Part shown: piece after piece, positions 11,334 through 22,239 of the stretch
Numbering within the stretch: position 1 is the stretch's first letter
How the letters are laid out: the number at the start of each line of letters is the position of its first letter
From: Isoetes taiwanensis
Taxonomy: Eukaryota > Streptophyta > Lycopodiopsida > Isoetales > Isoetaceae
Direction of reading: 5' to 3'
Assembly: GCA_021234155.1 (NCBI GenBank)
Contig: JAJEKV010000002.1
Coordinates: 1,661,882 to 1,725,881 of the forward strand
DNA: 64,000 bases
Notes under the pieces: generated by a model
What the model saw: the letters and a program-made list of their open reading frames with translations, nothing else
Database searches by the model: none
Told to the model about the DNA's origin: nothing
Program-made: the position numbers and the translations under genes

Positions 11334-11709
11334 GAAAAGTTTTCAACTAGAGAGCTCTTATCATCAGAGGGTTCACTCATTAAGGCATCTATAGCCGCTT
11401 GATCCCTCGAATCCAATGGGAGGTCATCCCCTTCATCAGCATACAGGTGGACTTCATTGCCTTCCAAAGAAGGTTCCACAAAACCGGGGGTAGATCCCAT
11501 ACTAGTTTCTACTCGGAAGGATGGCCTTCTTCTGAACTCTGGATGATCTCTGACACATGTTCAATAGCCTCGTCCTCCAACTCACGAAGGAAATCTAGCA
11601 CCTCCTCACGCCAAAACTCCGCTCCTGGGGGAAACCTTGCCTCCAACTCTCTGATCCTATCGGGGCCTCTAACCCCGAGTCTCTGCGGCCTTATTGCACT
11701 CGGCTCCAT
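11334..11709 (-). pseudogene. Acidic ORF beside the Gy2a LTR region, unidentified
   Basis: Minus-strand frame from an ATG at 11709 reads MEPSAIRPQRLGVRGPDRIR and REEVLDFLRELEDEAIEHVS, then stops at 11509. With one frame change it continues as a further acidic stretch (VHLYADEGDDLPLDSRDQAA) to a stop near 11334, about 125 codons in all. It lies 25-30 bp inside a TTGGTGTAAGCAG sequence that loosely resembles a tRNA-Met primer site. It may therefore be the start of the gag region of another element whose LTR lies at 11.7-13.8 kb. No family was recognised. Confidence 0.3.
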
Positions 11710-13125
11710 CAGGTACTGCTTACACCAACCTGGGGGTTAGTCCTAAAGAATTCTAGGAACTATTTATTCATAACAACTTATACCATAGCACCTATGCAAG
11801 CTTACCACCAATAGTCCCACTGCATCCAACCAATCAGATTAGTATGCATACACATACCACAATAACACCTCATATTCCATGCATTATCAATCTCATCCGC
11901 ATACAGTGCCTACTCCAGTTCTAACATGCCACCCGAGCTGATCAGGCCCTGCAGCCAATACGAGCGGGGTTTGCCTCATGTGTACACACCCATCCACGTT
12001 GCGTCCAGCACTGGAGGACCACTTCTGCCATGTAGCACGACAAAGAATCCAGCCAGGATAACAATGCCCGATGTCACGCACAAACACAACCGCAAGTCCA
12101 AGCCACTGCACATGGACTTCGATCCACGAGACTATGCACTTATGCAATATGTCACATCCCACATGTTCCAATACCACTATCCTTGCAATTAATGTAATAT
12201 CCAATATGACCGTAATGATGATATCAACAATTCAGATGCAATTCACGTGTATTTCTAATTAATATATACCACCATGGAAATGCCAATTCCACATAAAACA
12301 TACCATGTATCTAACATTTGATACCACACCAATAATGGCACATAACCAATATAACAACCATGACCATCACATTTCGAATGTTTACTATTAGTGTAACTAA
12401 GGCCATTTTCGAGCTAATACCACTAGGTCATGAGTTTTTCCTATAACCATTCTAAAAATTTCCATTATTAAGCAACTTCCAAACTCATGCTGCCTCTTGG
12501 CAAATTCATGCTCTCCAACCTCCTTGTTCCCATAGAGAAAGATCCTAACTTCTACATTACGTTATTAATGTTGTTAGATATAAATGCATTTTCCTTCCTA
12601 TTTCATTAATTTCCGTCTCCTTATCCAAGCTCCTTATTAATAATAGTTTAATAAGGGCGACCATAGTTTTGCATTAAATTACGTAATTTAATATGCGGAT
12701 ATTAACCTAATGTTTACTAGCATCTCCTTTAGCAGTGACTAACTCGGCCTTCAGAATGTTAGGAATATAAATTTCTAGGGCCAAATCCACTTACCTTTAA
12801 ACTTACTATCCAATTACTAACCACATAATATTTTTTTTGCATTTAGGGCACGACCCTTTTAAGGTCACGAACTCACGGCCAACAGCCCAGATTGGGCTTC
12901 GATTCTTTGATTTCTGCCATGGTTGGGGCGTCAGACAAGCAAATCGGCCTTTTGGACCTAGATTCCGACTCCTTAATGCCAGTTTCGAGCAAATTTGGTG
13001 GAGATTTTGCTGTTGTAGTGTCATTTTCAAACTCTGATTATGGCAGCTATGGCCCCCTTTCAGGTTCTTGCTAGGCCTTATATCCTCAAATCGGCCTTCT
13101 TGAGTCCATTTCGGCCACTTCCCAG
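11710..13125. other. Diverged LTR-like or unidentified repeat sequence
   Basis: AT-rich, with no supported coding region. It continues directly from the Gy2 LTR match at 13126-13819 but is not recognisably similar to the rest of the plus-strand Gy2 LTR. It could be the 3' part of a diverged LTR or a different insertion. Confidence 0.35.
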
Positions 13126-13819
13126 TGACCCCCGCATCTGTATCCGACTTACTCCCCTAAATCTAAAGGCTGGCTCTTTGCGCCCGTTCGAGTCCAGGAC
13201 GTCCACATAGGCACATCTCCTGCGACCCAGGGAGTGTCAAACCCATACCCGGCCCACACTCAGTGATGGCTATAAGCCTAGCACACTATAGGAGTCTTGT
13301 AGCCAAGCTAGGCAATACCCCACCAGAGAGAACACAATTACAATCAAAGTATCCATCATCATCATAGTAACATACAAGAGAGAAATTACCCATTCCATCT
13401 AATCAAAGAAGTGTTAGCTGAAGCACAAACTATCTAGGGACTAACCGGTCTCTTGGTTGGAGCCATTGTCACGAAACACTTCCATTATTCTTCAAGTCAC
13501 AGCAGCTGCTGGCTCCTCCTTCCTCCACTCCCCCCAAATCGATTTGGGGCAGAATTGGGGGCAGGACCACAATTTGCCCTCTAAACTTAGCAAGTCCCCC
13601 TTGACCAATCAATTTGGGCTAGGTGGCACTGTCCTATTGCTTGACTTTAATTAATTAATAACCTAATTAGCCTAATTAGGTTAATTATCCCCTAGTATTT
13701 GAGCATAGCTAAAGAAAATCCTTTTAAGTTAGCCCAAGTTACCCCCCTAAGGGTCTAATTATATCCTGGTTACGTGTCATAGTACGTATACGTATACCAT
13801 ATAAATACCTAGAATGTCA
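13126..13819 (-). mobile_element. Gy2a 3' LTR, U3 part
   Basis: On the minus strand this begins TGACATTCTAGG at 13819, just after a polypurine tract (AAGGGGGAGAATG, complement of 13820-13832). It matches the start of the plus-strand Gy2 LTR (29549 onward) for about 690 bp, including GTTAGTCCCTAGATAG, GGGTCGCAGGAGA and GGGGAGTAAGTCGG blocks. Similarity is lost near 13125. The TGAC start and the adjacent PPT fix the orientation. Confidence 0.8.
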
Positions 13820-14361
13820 CATTCTCCCCCTTGGAATAATATTGTCCTCAGCATTAGGGTTAGTCTAGCTAGAAGAAAAACAATTAAGTTATAAAAGATA
13901 ACTCTATTTGCAGGACAAGAAATACCATATCAACATAAAGTTGATAAAGTTGTTGTAGGACGAAGTCCTTTAGCAGTAGACAAGAAATACCATATCAACA
14001 AACTTACATAGGAGCACACATACAGAATAACAATTAAATAACAAAAGATGGCCCCAGACTAAGGCCTAGGATCTTCTATAGTACGTCAATACGCGCTACT
14101 GGTCTGCAGAATTATAGTACGTCAGTACTTATAAAATAATTTAAGTAGTGTGGTTGAAGGGACCACCCCCTTAAAAAAAAGAAATATGAATAAAGGAATC
14201 CTATCATGCCTAAGGCTTGCATGTCGTCCCGGCGTAAGGAATGGCCATATTCCCATTATAGCCGTAGACGGATGCGTCATATCATGAATGCCTATATGTC
14301 CAATTCCCCATCTAGGATGCATGTAACCCAGTCCCTGGAATGATCCTTGTCAGATCAACTG

Positions 14362-15690
14362 TCACATGATCCCTGTCGGACCCATAACACAACGCTTACC
14401 ATTAGGGTTGGAGTTGATCGCATCTTGAATGGTTCGGCCCTGGCATTCTCGCATAAAATCTGGGTAAGTCTTGTCCAAATCCACTTTAAGAACCCAGGTT
14501 GCATCCTCTGTCGGTAAGTGTCTCCACTTAACCAAATACTGCAAGGTTTGAGTTATGCGGGTTTGCTTGTAATCACGATCAAGGAGAGCTTCAGGCACGA
14601 TCTCCAATTGATCTTCCATCATTTTCAGAAGTGTTGGCGTGTCAAGAATCTCTTCTGGATTGGGGTTGTGCTTCTTGAGAAAGCTCACATGGAAGACTTT
14701 GTGGACCTTCAAATGCGGGGTTAGATTCAACAGGTAGGCCTGAGAACCTATCCTTTCAGTGTTCTCAAAGGGTCCCTCCCATCGAGGTGCAAGCTTTTTA
14801 CAATTACTAATTTTGAGTTTGGCTTGCTTTACCTTTATCTTTAGCCATACGGACTCACCAACTTGAAATTCCCGTGGTGTCCGATGTCGGTCGGCAAGGC
14901 TCTTTTGCCGAGCTCTAGCAGCTAACAAATACCCTCGAACTTCTTCGACTAGGGCCTGTATATCTGTAAGCAATTGTTGAGACACTTCCACCTTGGAAAC
15001 CGGATTATGCCATGTGTCTGGAGTAAGACATTGTAATTGATCATAAAAGGAGACATCCTTGAAGACTCCTGCCTAGTACTGCTATAGGCAACTCCACCAA
15101 ATGGATATAATCTGCGCATTGGGATTGGTTGTTCCAGATATAGTTACGTAGCATGTCTTCGATTATGCGACTAGTACGCTCTGTTTGGCCATCCGTCTGC
15201 GGGTGGTAAGCGGTGCTCATTGCAAGCTTAGTTTGAATAGTGCTAAAGAAATCCTTCCAAAATGCACTAATAAACTTAGGGGCATCCCATGAAGGCGAAA
15301 CACCTCCTTTGTGAATAACAAGGCAGTATCTAATGCAGTGTCTGTGGTTCGACATGGCAAAAAGTGCGTCATTTTGGAAAGCTTGTCGACTACCACCATC
15401 AAGGCATCAAAGCCCCTTAAGGTGCACGGAAACCCCTCAATGAAATCCATGGTAATAACTTCCCATTTTGCATTAGGCACATCTAAAGGTTGCAATTCCC
15501 CTGGGATGCGCAACTGTTCTGCCTTTGTTTGCTGGCATACCTGACATTGCTTAATGTATCGGGCAATGTGTTTCTTCATGCCTGGCCAAAAATAGCTGGA
15601 GCGGATCTTGAAATATGTCTTCATAAATCCTGCAGGCCCCCTATAGGATTGCTATGTGTATCGTGGAGAATAAGCTTGCGAACTCCTGAC
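14362..15690 (-). pseudogene. Gy2a integrase with GPF/Y module and chromodomain
   Basis: The N-terminal zinc-binding region (ARYIKQCQVCQQTK, about 15570-15529) and the core start ([19 protein letters not shown]) are readable at 15624-15350. The sequence that should hold the second catalytic aspartate is lost through a short deletion near 15290, where the frame also changes. The third catalytic segment ([16 protein letters not shown]) is at about 15200-15150. The C-terminal frame (14991-14362) contains the GPF/Y module (RWEGPF, KVHKVFHVSFL) and a chromodomain-like LQYLVKWRHLPTEDATWV. The enzyme is inactive. Confidence 0.85.
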
Positions 15691-16454
15691 ATCTCGGGAA
15701 CACATAAGTTATCCTTCCTTTTTATAATGGCAGAAAGCCTCCCTCTCCTTATCTGTTCTGGCCTCCTTGGATAGACTTTGTCATATCTCCTGAAATTCGG
15801 GATCTGCTGGAAGAGTCTGTTGTACTGCTTACCAAACTTGCTAGAGAGCGTGGAAAGAGCATTACAATATGTTCGGGTGACCAATGGATGCCTGGAAAGC
15901 ACGTCAGCAACTACATTATGCTTGTCCGGCTTATAGACTACTTCAAAATCATACTTTTCCAGAAACTCCATCCATCTTCGCTGTCGCAGATTGAGGTGGG
16001 GTTGCGTAAAAATATATTGGAGGCTTTGGTGATCTGTATTCAACTGGAATCATCTCCCAAGTAAGTAATGCCTCCAAATGCCCAAGGCATGCACGACGGC
16101 AAGCAATTCTTGGTCATGCATGGGGTAACGCTGTTCTGCATCATTCATCTTCTTGGAATCATAGGTGACCACCCTACCCTCCTGCATTAGTACTCCACCG
16201 ATAGCAATCTTACTAGCATCTGTGGCAACCCACTTATCCTTCTAAAGATCAGGCAAGGTGAGAACTGGAGCAGTTGTCAATGCATCCTTGAATGATTGAA
16301 ATCTGACCTGGACCTTGTCCTTCCAGTGTGCCATCCAATCCCTAATCTTCTCATGTTTTGTAAGGTCCGTAAGAGGTGCGACAAGCTTAGCAAAATCTTT
16401 AACAAAGTTGCGGTAATATCCCGCCAACCCTAGAAAGCTGCGGACCTCTGACAC
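15691..16454 (-). pseudogene. Gy2a RNase H domain
   Basis: On the minus strand the reading runs from the post-RT segment [20 protein letters not shown] (16454) to the RNase H start (ATDASKIAIGGVLMQEGR, about 16222-16169). It continues through the region of the second acid (QELLAVVHALGIWRHYLLG) to [10 protein letters not shown] (about 16038) and [20 protein letters not shown]. The three acidic positions of the domain (D, E, D) are visible. Stops near 16242 and 16049 break the frame. Confidence 0.8.
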
Positions 16455-16469
16455 ATTTGTTGAGATTGG

Positions 16470-17150
16470 CTAATCTTTTACCGCTTCAGTCTTGGCTGGA
16501 TCTGTGGCTATTCCCTCTGCAGAAACAATATGTCCCAAGTAATCAACCTTGGTGGTTGCAAACCTATACTTGGAGAACTTGTCATAAAGTTGATGACGTC
16601 TCAACTTTCGCAAGGCCAACCGAAGATGACGCTCATGCTCCTCTAAGGTTTTGCTGTATATTTGGATATCATAGAAGAAACTGATGAAAATCAACCGAAG
16701 ATGACGCTCATGGTCCTCTAAGGTTTTGTTGTATATGAGGATATCATCGAAGAAACTGATGACAAAGTCATCAAGATACTCGTGGAAAATATCGTTCATC
16801 AACCGCATGAATGTGGCAGGAGCATTAGTTTGCCCAAATGGCATAATAGCGAACTCATAATGCCCATAGCGTGTCCGAAAAGTGGACTTATGGATGTCAT
16901 CCTTCTTAATTCTTATCTGGTGATATCCTGAGTGGAGATCATTTTTTGTGAAATACTTAGCTCCTTGCAATTGATCCATCAAATCATCGGCACGCGGTAA
17001 AGCATACCAATTCTTAATCATGTGCTTGTTTAGTTGCCTGTAATCAATGCAAATTCTTAGAGTACCATCCTTCTTCTTTACAAACAAAATAGGGGCATCA
17101 AAGCGTGATACACTTGGTCGGATGAACCCCAGTTTAAGAAGCTCTTGCAA
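16470..17150 (-). pseudogene. Gy2a reverse transcriptase with duplicated catalytic segment
   Basis: This 226-codon open frame covers most of the RT domain: [69 protein letters not shown] and the catalytic block [18 protein letters not shown] 75-bp direct duplication (16617-16691 and 16692-16766) repeats 25 residues in frame, including the catalytic box. The second protein copy reads [13 protein letters not shown], with one aspartate changed to tyrosine. The frame stays open, but an RT with two active-site segments is unlikely to fold correctly. Confidence 0.88.
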
Positions 17151-17432
17151 CTGCTTCTTAAGATCCGTTAATTAAGGTGTGCTCATTATATATGGAGCTT
17201 TACTTGTAGGTTTAGTGCCAGGTTTCAAGTAATTTCATATTCCACGCCTCGGAAAGATGGCAACCTATGAATCTCATTTGGAAAGAGGTCATGGTATTTT
17301 CAAAAGACGGCTGCTACTGCCGGGAGCAAGCTGTCAATAACCTCCTCTTGTTTAGACTTGGCATCTATTGATGCAAGCCTAATAATACAAGCAACCTGAT
17401 ACTTCGTAAAGGTAACTTCTCGCTTTTCACAA

Positions 17433-17992
17433 TCAATGTTTGCCTTTGCAGCAGAATTCTATATCCACAATAAGATCATAACGATCAATATTCATGATCT
17501 CGGCCCCTAGAGCAACGGTTGCTCCTGGCAACTGAATGTTCAAATTGATGCATCGACCTTGTGTATGGCGTACGGCCCCACTAGCCAACGTGGCTGGACG
17601 TGGCTTTGACTTCAAGGGAGTCGGCTGTAAAGCTTCCACCATTTTAGACGAGGCAAAATAGTGCATGCTACCGTGTCCATAAGAATGATAAAGGGTTTAC
17701 AGTCTACTTGGCCAAACATGGAGATGACAGAAGGTTGACTATCTGCTTGACCTGTCTCAATAGCGGCATAAATGTGAGACTCACCTTGTATATAGTCTGG
17801 TGCCTCATCATGAGCAATGTTCTCCAGCTCAGTTGGACCCATGGCATCATCCCAATCCACTTTGGCAAGAGCAACTTGAGTAGCCTGTGTGACATAGGGG
17901 CACTCCTGCATATGGTGTCCCGGCCGGAAACACCAAAAACAAGCTTTGTCCTTCCGTAACTGGTCGCAAGCTTCCTTCGGAATGGCTTGCAA
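17433..17992 (-). pseudogene. Gy2a nucleocapsid zinc knuckle and aspartic protease
   Basis: The frame 17992-17612 gives the CCHC knuckle CFWCFRPGHHMQECP, an acidic linker and the protease start CKPFIILMDTVACT. The usual DTGSTHSF active site is damaged here. A second frame (17666-17433) gives the rest of the protease (PLKSKPRPATLASGAVRHTQ, YDLIVDIEF). At least one frameshift and one stop separate the pieces. Confidence 0.8.
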
Positions 17993-17997
17993 AATGT

Positions 17998-20180
17998 CTA
18001 GAAAGCTACTGCGGTATTAGAGAACTTATTTGGTATAGTAAAGGACACTTTCTTATCCTGCTTCTGATACCCAGCCAACGAGGGAGGTCCTGGGCTAGGC
18101 GAGCGTCCCCGATATAGTGTGTAGCCCCTATTTTGACCAAAGATAGAAGGACGTGGCGGTTGATACTTAGGGTTATCCTCCTCCAAGCTAAGAGCCTTAG
18201 CTTCAGCTTCAGCTTCTGTCTTGGGATCAATGGCTCGAACCATCTTCCTGAGAGTATGGAATAACCTCTCAATATAACCCTCAATTGCCCTGCGTTCATT
18301 TATCCCAGGAACATACAATCGTAACTGCATGAATTCATCCGTGTATGCTTGGTCTGTCATACGCTTTTGTTCTAGGCGGTAAAAAGCCTGAATTTATTGG
18401 TAGCGATCTGGGAACATAGTGAGATTTGAAGGCTTTGGCAAAAACCTTGTATCGGCACCTGCCTCGAGTCACAGTCCATGAGAGCGGGCATATCCCTGCC
18501 ACCACATGCGGGCTGACCCGGTGAGATGTGGTGGTAACCTTGCCGATATCCTTTTCTGTCATTCCATAGGATTTGCCGAACTCATGCATCTCATTTAACC
18601 AGGATTCGGCATCCACACCCGACCTGGTCTTACTCGAGGGTTCTTCCGAATGCTGGTAATGGCAGAGTCTACAGTTTTCTAATAGTCTTTCTTCTTGGAT
18701 TTTGCATGATCATCTGCTGACTCAAAGGATTCCGATGACTCGGACGATTCAGAACTGGCATTAGATGATGAACTGCTCAGTGTATGCATTGAGGGGGGAA
18801 CAGGTACTAGTACAGGTGGTGGTGGTTGCTGGTTCGCTATAGCAGGAATCTCAGGGCCATACTCCTATGGTGCTGATGGTGGATTGTTATGAAGTACGTA
18901 AGCTTGGAGCTCAGTACGCTGATGCTTTATAAGTATGAGCTCTTGGTCTGGAGTGAGATGACCAGGTTGCAAGTGTGTCGCCCATGGAGGGGAACATGCA
19001 CCATCTAAAGTATAGATAAGATCGAAATAAGCACAATATTTCAAACATTGTTATAATAAGACCACTATGAAGGAAATGCTTGATATTAACGTAGAACTTA
19101 ATGTTACATTTAACATAATGCCCGAACGGACAAACAGAATGTGAAGTTTTATTTACACAAGATGTTTATGCATAAGTATAGTCAGCTGGAGATGTAAGTG
19201 GATTCAGTATCGAATGAAGGGTACTATCCCCTTTACTGTCCACAACGAATTATACTTGTGCCAAGCGTGGAGAATAATATCCCGGTACTCCATGGTCAGG
19301 CTTATGATCAAGAGGTTGAAGCTATAACTGGCACAGGTGCGGATGCGGGTGGCGGTGGCTGCTGATTCGGTGGAACAGGAATCTCAGGCCCGTATTCCTG
19401 TGGTGCCAATGGTGGATTGGTTTGCAACACATATGTCTGAAGCTCAGTAAGCTGATGCTTCATAATGGTGAGCTCATGTTCGGGCGTAAGACGGCCCGGC
19501 GGCACTGGTGTCGCCCATGGAGGGGGATGGGCAGCGTCTAAGATACAAATGAATTGGCGATAAGCACATTATGCTAGATAACTATAACAAAAGTAGTGCG
19601 AAGAAAACACTTGATATTGAAATGTACGTAAAGTTACAAAGGCATAATGCCAGAAACACCCAACAGGATTGAGAATTACATTTGTACAAGGGGAGTTATA
19701 AAAAATAAAGATTGATCTAGGGCATGGTAAGGGGATAAAGGATCGAGTAACAGATGCTCTCCCTTACCGCCCGAACTAACTTGTATTTAGCCCAAGCCTG
19801 GATGATCACATCCTGATACTCAAGAGTTGGGATGATAGTCAAAAGGCTAAAAAGGTCGCGGAGCGCGTAGTACAACTCCCAAAGGTGGTCGTCGGCATCC
19901 TCAAAGGCTTCTTGTTTGGTGCAGTCCTAATATGACCAGCTTCGGCGGAGCTTGAGTTTCAGGTCTTGGAAGGCATGGTCGCGGAGGGTCGTGACGATTT
20001 CCCATCCTCTATCTGCATCGTAGGGTACTTCCAATTCTGCAACAACCCGATAATTAATATAGAATTCACAAATATCCCTTATGCTTCAAAGTCCTCAAGA
20101 AAGACAGACAAAGAATATAGGAAAAACAAATGCTTGTATCAAAGGGTCATCAAAAATTTTTATGGAACAATACATATTTG
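17998..20180 (-). pseudogene. Gy2a gag, with internal tandem duplication
   Basis: The upstream part (about 20000-19750, minus) reads GWEIVTTLRDHAFQDLK and DADDHLWELYYAL. This matches the gag start of Gy2b (GWEIVTLLRDKAVHNL at 33828). Next come a proline-rich segment (19505-19308), its decayed duplicate (about 18990-18796), a serine/glutamate-rich stretch near 18780-18690, and the capsid segment (AESWLNEMHEFGKSYGMTEK; SYTDEFMQLRLYVPGINERR near 18350). Frames are broken in several places. Confidence 0.78.
18796..19850. repeat. About 525-bp tandem duplication inside Gy2a gag
   Basis: The unit 18796-19318 is repeated at about 19319-19850 with clear but imperfect identity. Shared blocks include the GGTGGTGG proline-codon region, CAGGAATCTCAGG, GTGTCGCCCATGGAGG and the AATAAGCACA segment. 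The two copies have diverged noticeably, so the duplication is not recent. Confidence 0.75.
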
Positions 20181-20218
20181 TAGTGGGCAAAGGCCATATT
20201 TAGTAATCTCACGTATCT

Positions 20219-21604
20219 CTAGGAGCTAGGCCCTGCGTCCTGGTCCATTGGTGTAGGAGGCGGTGGTGGCTGCTGATGGCGTAGTAACATAATCCCTGAC
20301 TCAACTGTGGTGGCTGCAAGAGAAGCAACCTCTGATGGATAAGCAGTGGCCAATGGAGCCGCCACTAAGAGCTTCATGCTCATCCACGGTGCTATGTCCT
20401 GTCCCAAGGCCGTAAGAGTGAAATCCCTGTGCACCAGCACATAAGGAAAAGTGCGATAGGAAAGCTTCTTATGGCCGGCCAGGGTGGACAAGGCACGAAG
20501 GTTCCACCATGATGCTTCGGCCTCCGGGGCCAAGTCTCGTGGCACAAAAAGGACCTGTCCCTGCCAGAAGGCTGATAGAAAGAAGGGTGTGAGGTGGTTC
20601 CCCAACGCTTTGACCTCTGGTGTGGCCGAGGTAGCAACTTCCTTATCGAGGTCCATGGTGACCTCCTCTTCTTTAAGCTCTTGCTTTTCCTCCTTCACAT
20701 GGCTGGGGTTATGATAGAGATCTTCCCCTTCTTCATCTGACTCAGAAGGCACATCGACCATGTTGATATTTAGGACATGAGGTCTCATGGCCGTAAAAGC
20801 TTCCTAAGGGGGCTGAGATGGAGGATCTTGAAGCATAAGATCCCTGAGCCTAGGGAGTGTATCAGCCGGCTCGATGGTTTCCCGATGGAATCGGAGCAGC
20901 TGCTGTACTTCTGTAGGAAGCTCGACTGGCGTGAAGTCAATAAAATCATCCATACAATACTCAGCGAGCTCGTAAAGCACTTGTGCTTTAGTTCGGCCCT
21001 TCACGTCAGCCACTACATGGTACGTCCATCGGATATCCTCCAATAGGAAGTATTCCTGCCCCTGGTGGTAAATAACGGGGAGGGCATCTAACTTAGTCAA
21101 CCGTGCCCCCTCATCTCTGTGTGGCGGCATCTGTTTGGCCAATTGCTTCCACCGGCCAAAGTCATCCTCTCGGATGTACTCGTCTTCTTCCTCGTCTGAT
21201 GACTCAGGTACCTTGCCCTTTTCTGCAGGTAGAGTGTCATCCTCTATATACTGGTCCATAAGAATGGCCAGTGCGAAGGCTAGTTCAAGGTACTATTGGC
21301 CTTCGTGGGTGACCACTGGTGGACTGCGGCTCCATCTAAGCTTGCTCTTGAGAACGCCATAGGCATGAGTGTCCCCTCCCAACATCTCCCTCACTATGGC
21401 TCTCTCTAGGTAGAGCTGGGGCGGATCCCCTAAAGGAATGCAAAGGGGAAGCATCTCTTGAGTATAAAACTCAAGGAAGCCCGCATAGTCGGGATGGCTC
21501 TGCATGTTGGCGATAAGATCTAGCTTCTGGAGCAAAAAGGGCTGTAGGAGATCAAAGAGAACTTGGGAGTCCCAATGCTCTCTGTCCTGGTACCATTAGA
21601 GCAG
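20219..21604 (-). pseudogene. Gy2 extra ORF upstream of gag, copy in Gy2a
   Basis: One reading frame runs about 460 codons and is broken only by stops at about 21291 and 20802, plus the loss of the start codon (a TAA sits just before the W-Y-Q-D codons). Segments in order are FLEFYTQEMLPLCIPLGDPP, LERAIVREMLGG, an acidic patch (SSDEEEDEYIREDDFGRW), VIYHQGQEYFLLEDIRWTYH, YCMDDFIDFTPVELP, a second acidic patch (VPSESDEEGEDLYH), and a C-terminal part ending with PPPPPTPMDQDAGPSS. No zinc knuckle, protease, RT or transmembrane signature is visible. The same protein is present in Gy2b. I do not recognise a family; its function is unknown. Confidence 0.8.
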
Positions 21605-21735
21605 GGTTGGGGTCGCCGTTAGAGCTGCAGGTGTAGAGGAGGAGGAAGGAACAAGATAAGCAAAAGATAAAAAATGAAACCCTAAAAGCCTTTAAATACC
21701 TTTTTGCTTTTATGCTGACGTCAACGTCAGGATTT

Positions 21736-22239
21736 AAATAATTATTATATCTCTTATATGCATACACGTATTAGATGTGTGTTTTTGTCATCCCATGGGC
21801 ATGTTCATAGAGATTCATCCCAGCCTTCCAATCATAAAATGAAAGGCCAGGATAATGCCACCTCATTGGGGTGCATGGTGGCCATGATGGGCATGGATGG
21901 GCATGCATGGGGGCATGCACCATGTCCCCGAACCGTTGGATCGAAAGGGGAGGATAAATCCTAGCCCTTGATTTTTTGTGAGGAAGGTGCAAGGAAGGTG
22001 CCAAAAAATGAATTTGGTGTAGTAGATCTCAACCGTTAGATTAAAAGGTGAGCATAAATCCTGGCCATTAACTTTTTAATATTAAATTGATTTTTTTTTA
22101 AAGGAAGTGAGGTGGCACCCTCATTAATAAAAAAAGTAGTGAGGGGTCGGATGAAGGTGAGGCCTACGCCTTTGGATTCCTCTCATCGAGACCTTTCCAA
22201 CAAGTGGTGCTTTGGCACTATTTTGTCGCAGTTGGACCC
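21736..22239. other. Spacer between Gy2a and the GAATCT array
   Basis: No gene supported. It contains two diverged versions of an AACCGTTRGATYGAAAGG-like sentence followed by ATAAATCCT (about 21940-21970 and 22030-22062), a small local duplication. Confidence 0.4.

Larger units (their letters stand above)
13820..21735 (-). mobile_element. Gy2a: Ty3/gypsy chromovirus-like element, 5' leader and 5' LTR lost
   Basis: Read on the minus strand, the order is extra ORF (21.6-20.2 kb), gag (20.1-18.0 kb), zinc knuckle and protease (18.0-17.4 kb), RT (17.2-16.5 kb), RNase H (16.45-15.7 kb), integrase (15.7-14.4 kb) with a chromodomain-like end, then PPT and LTR. This gene order is that of plant chromoviruses. 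Every ORF carries stops or frameshifts. Similarity to the related copy Gy2b ends near 21735, before the primer binding site, so the 5' end is truncated. Its parts are listed separately. Confidence 0.9.
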
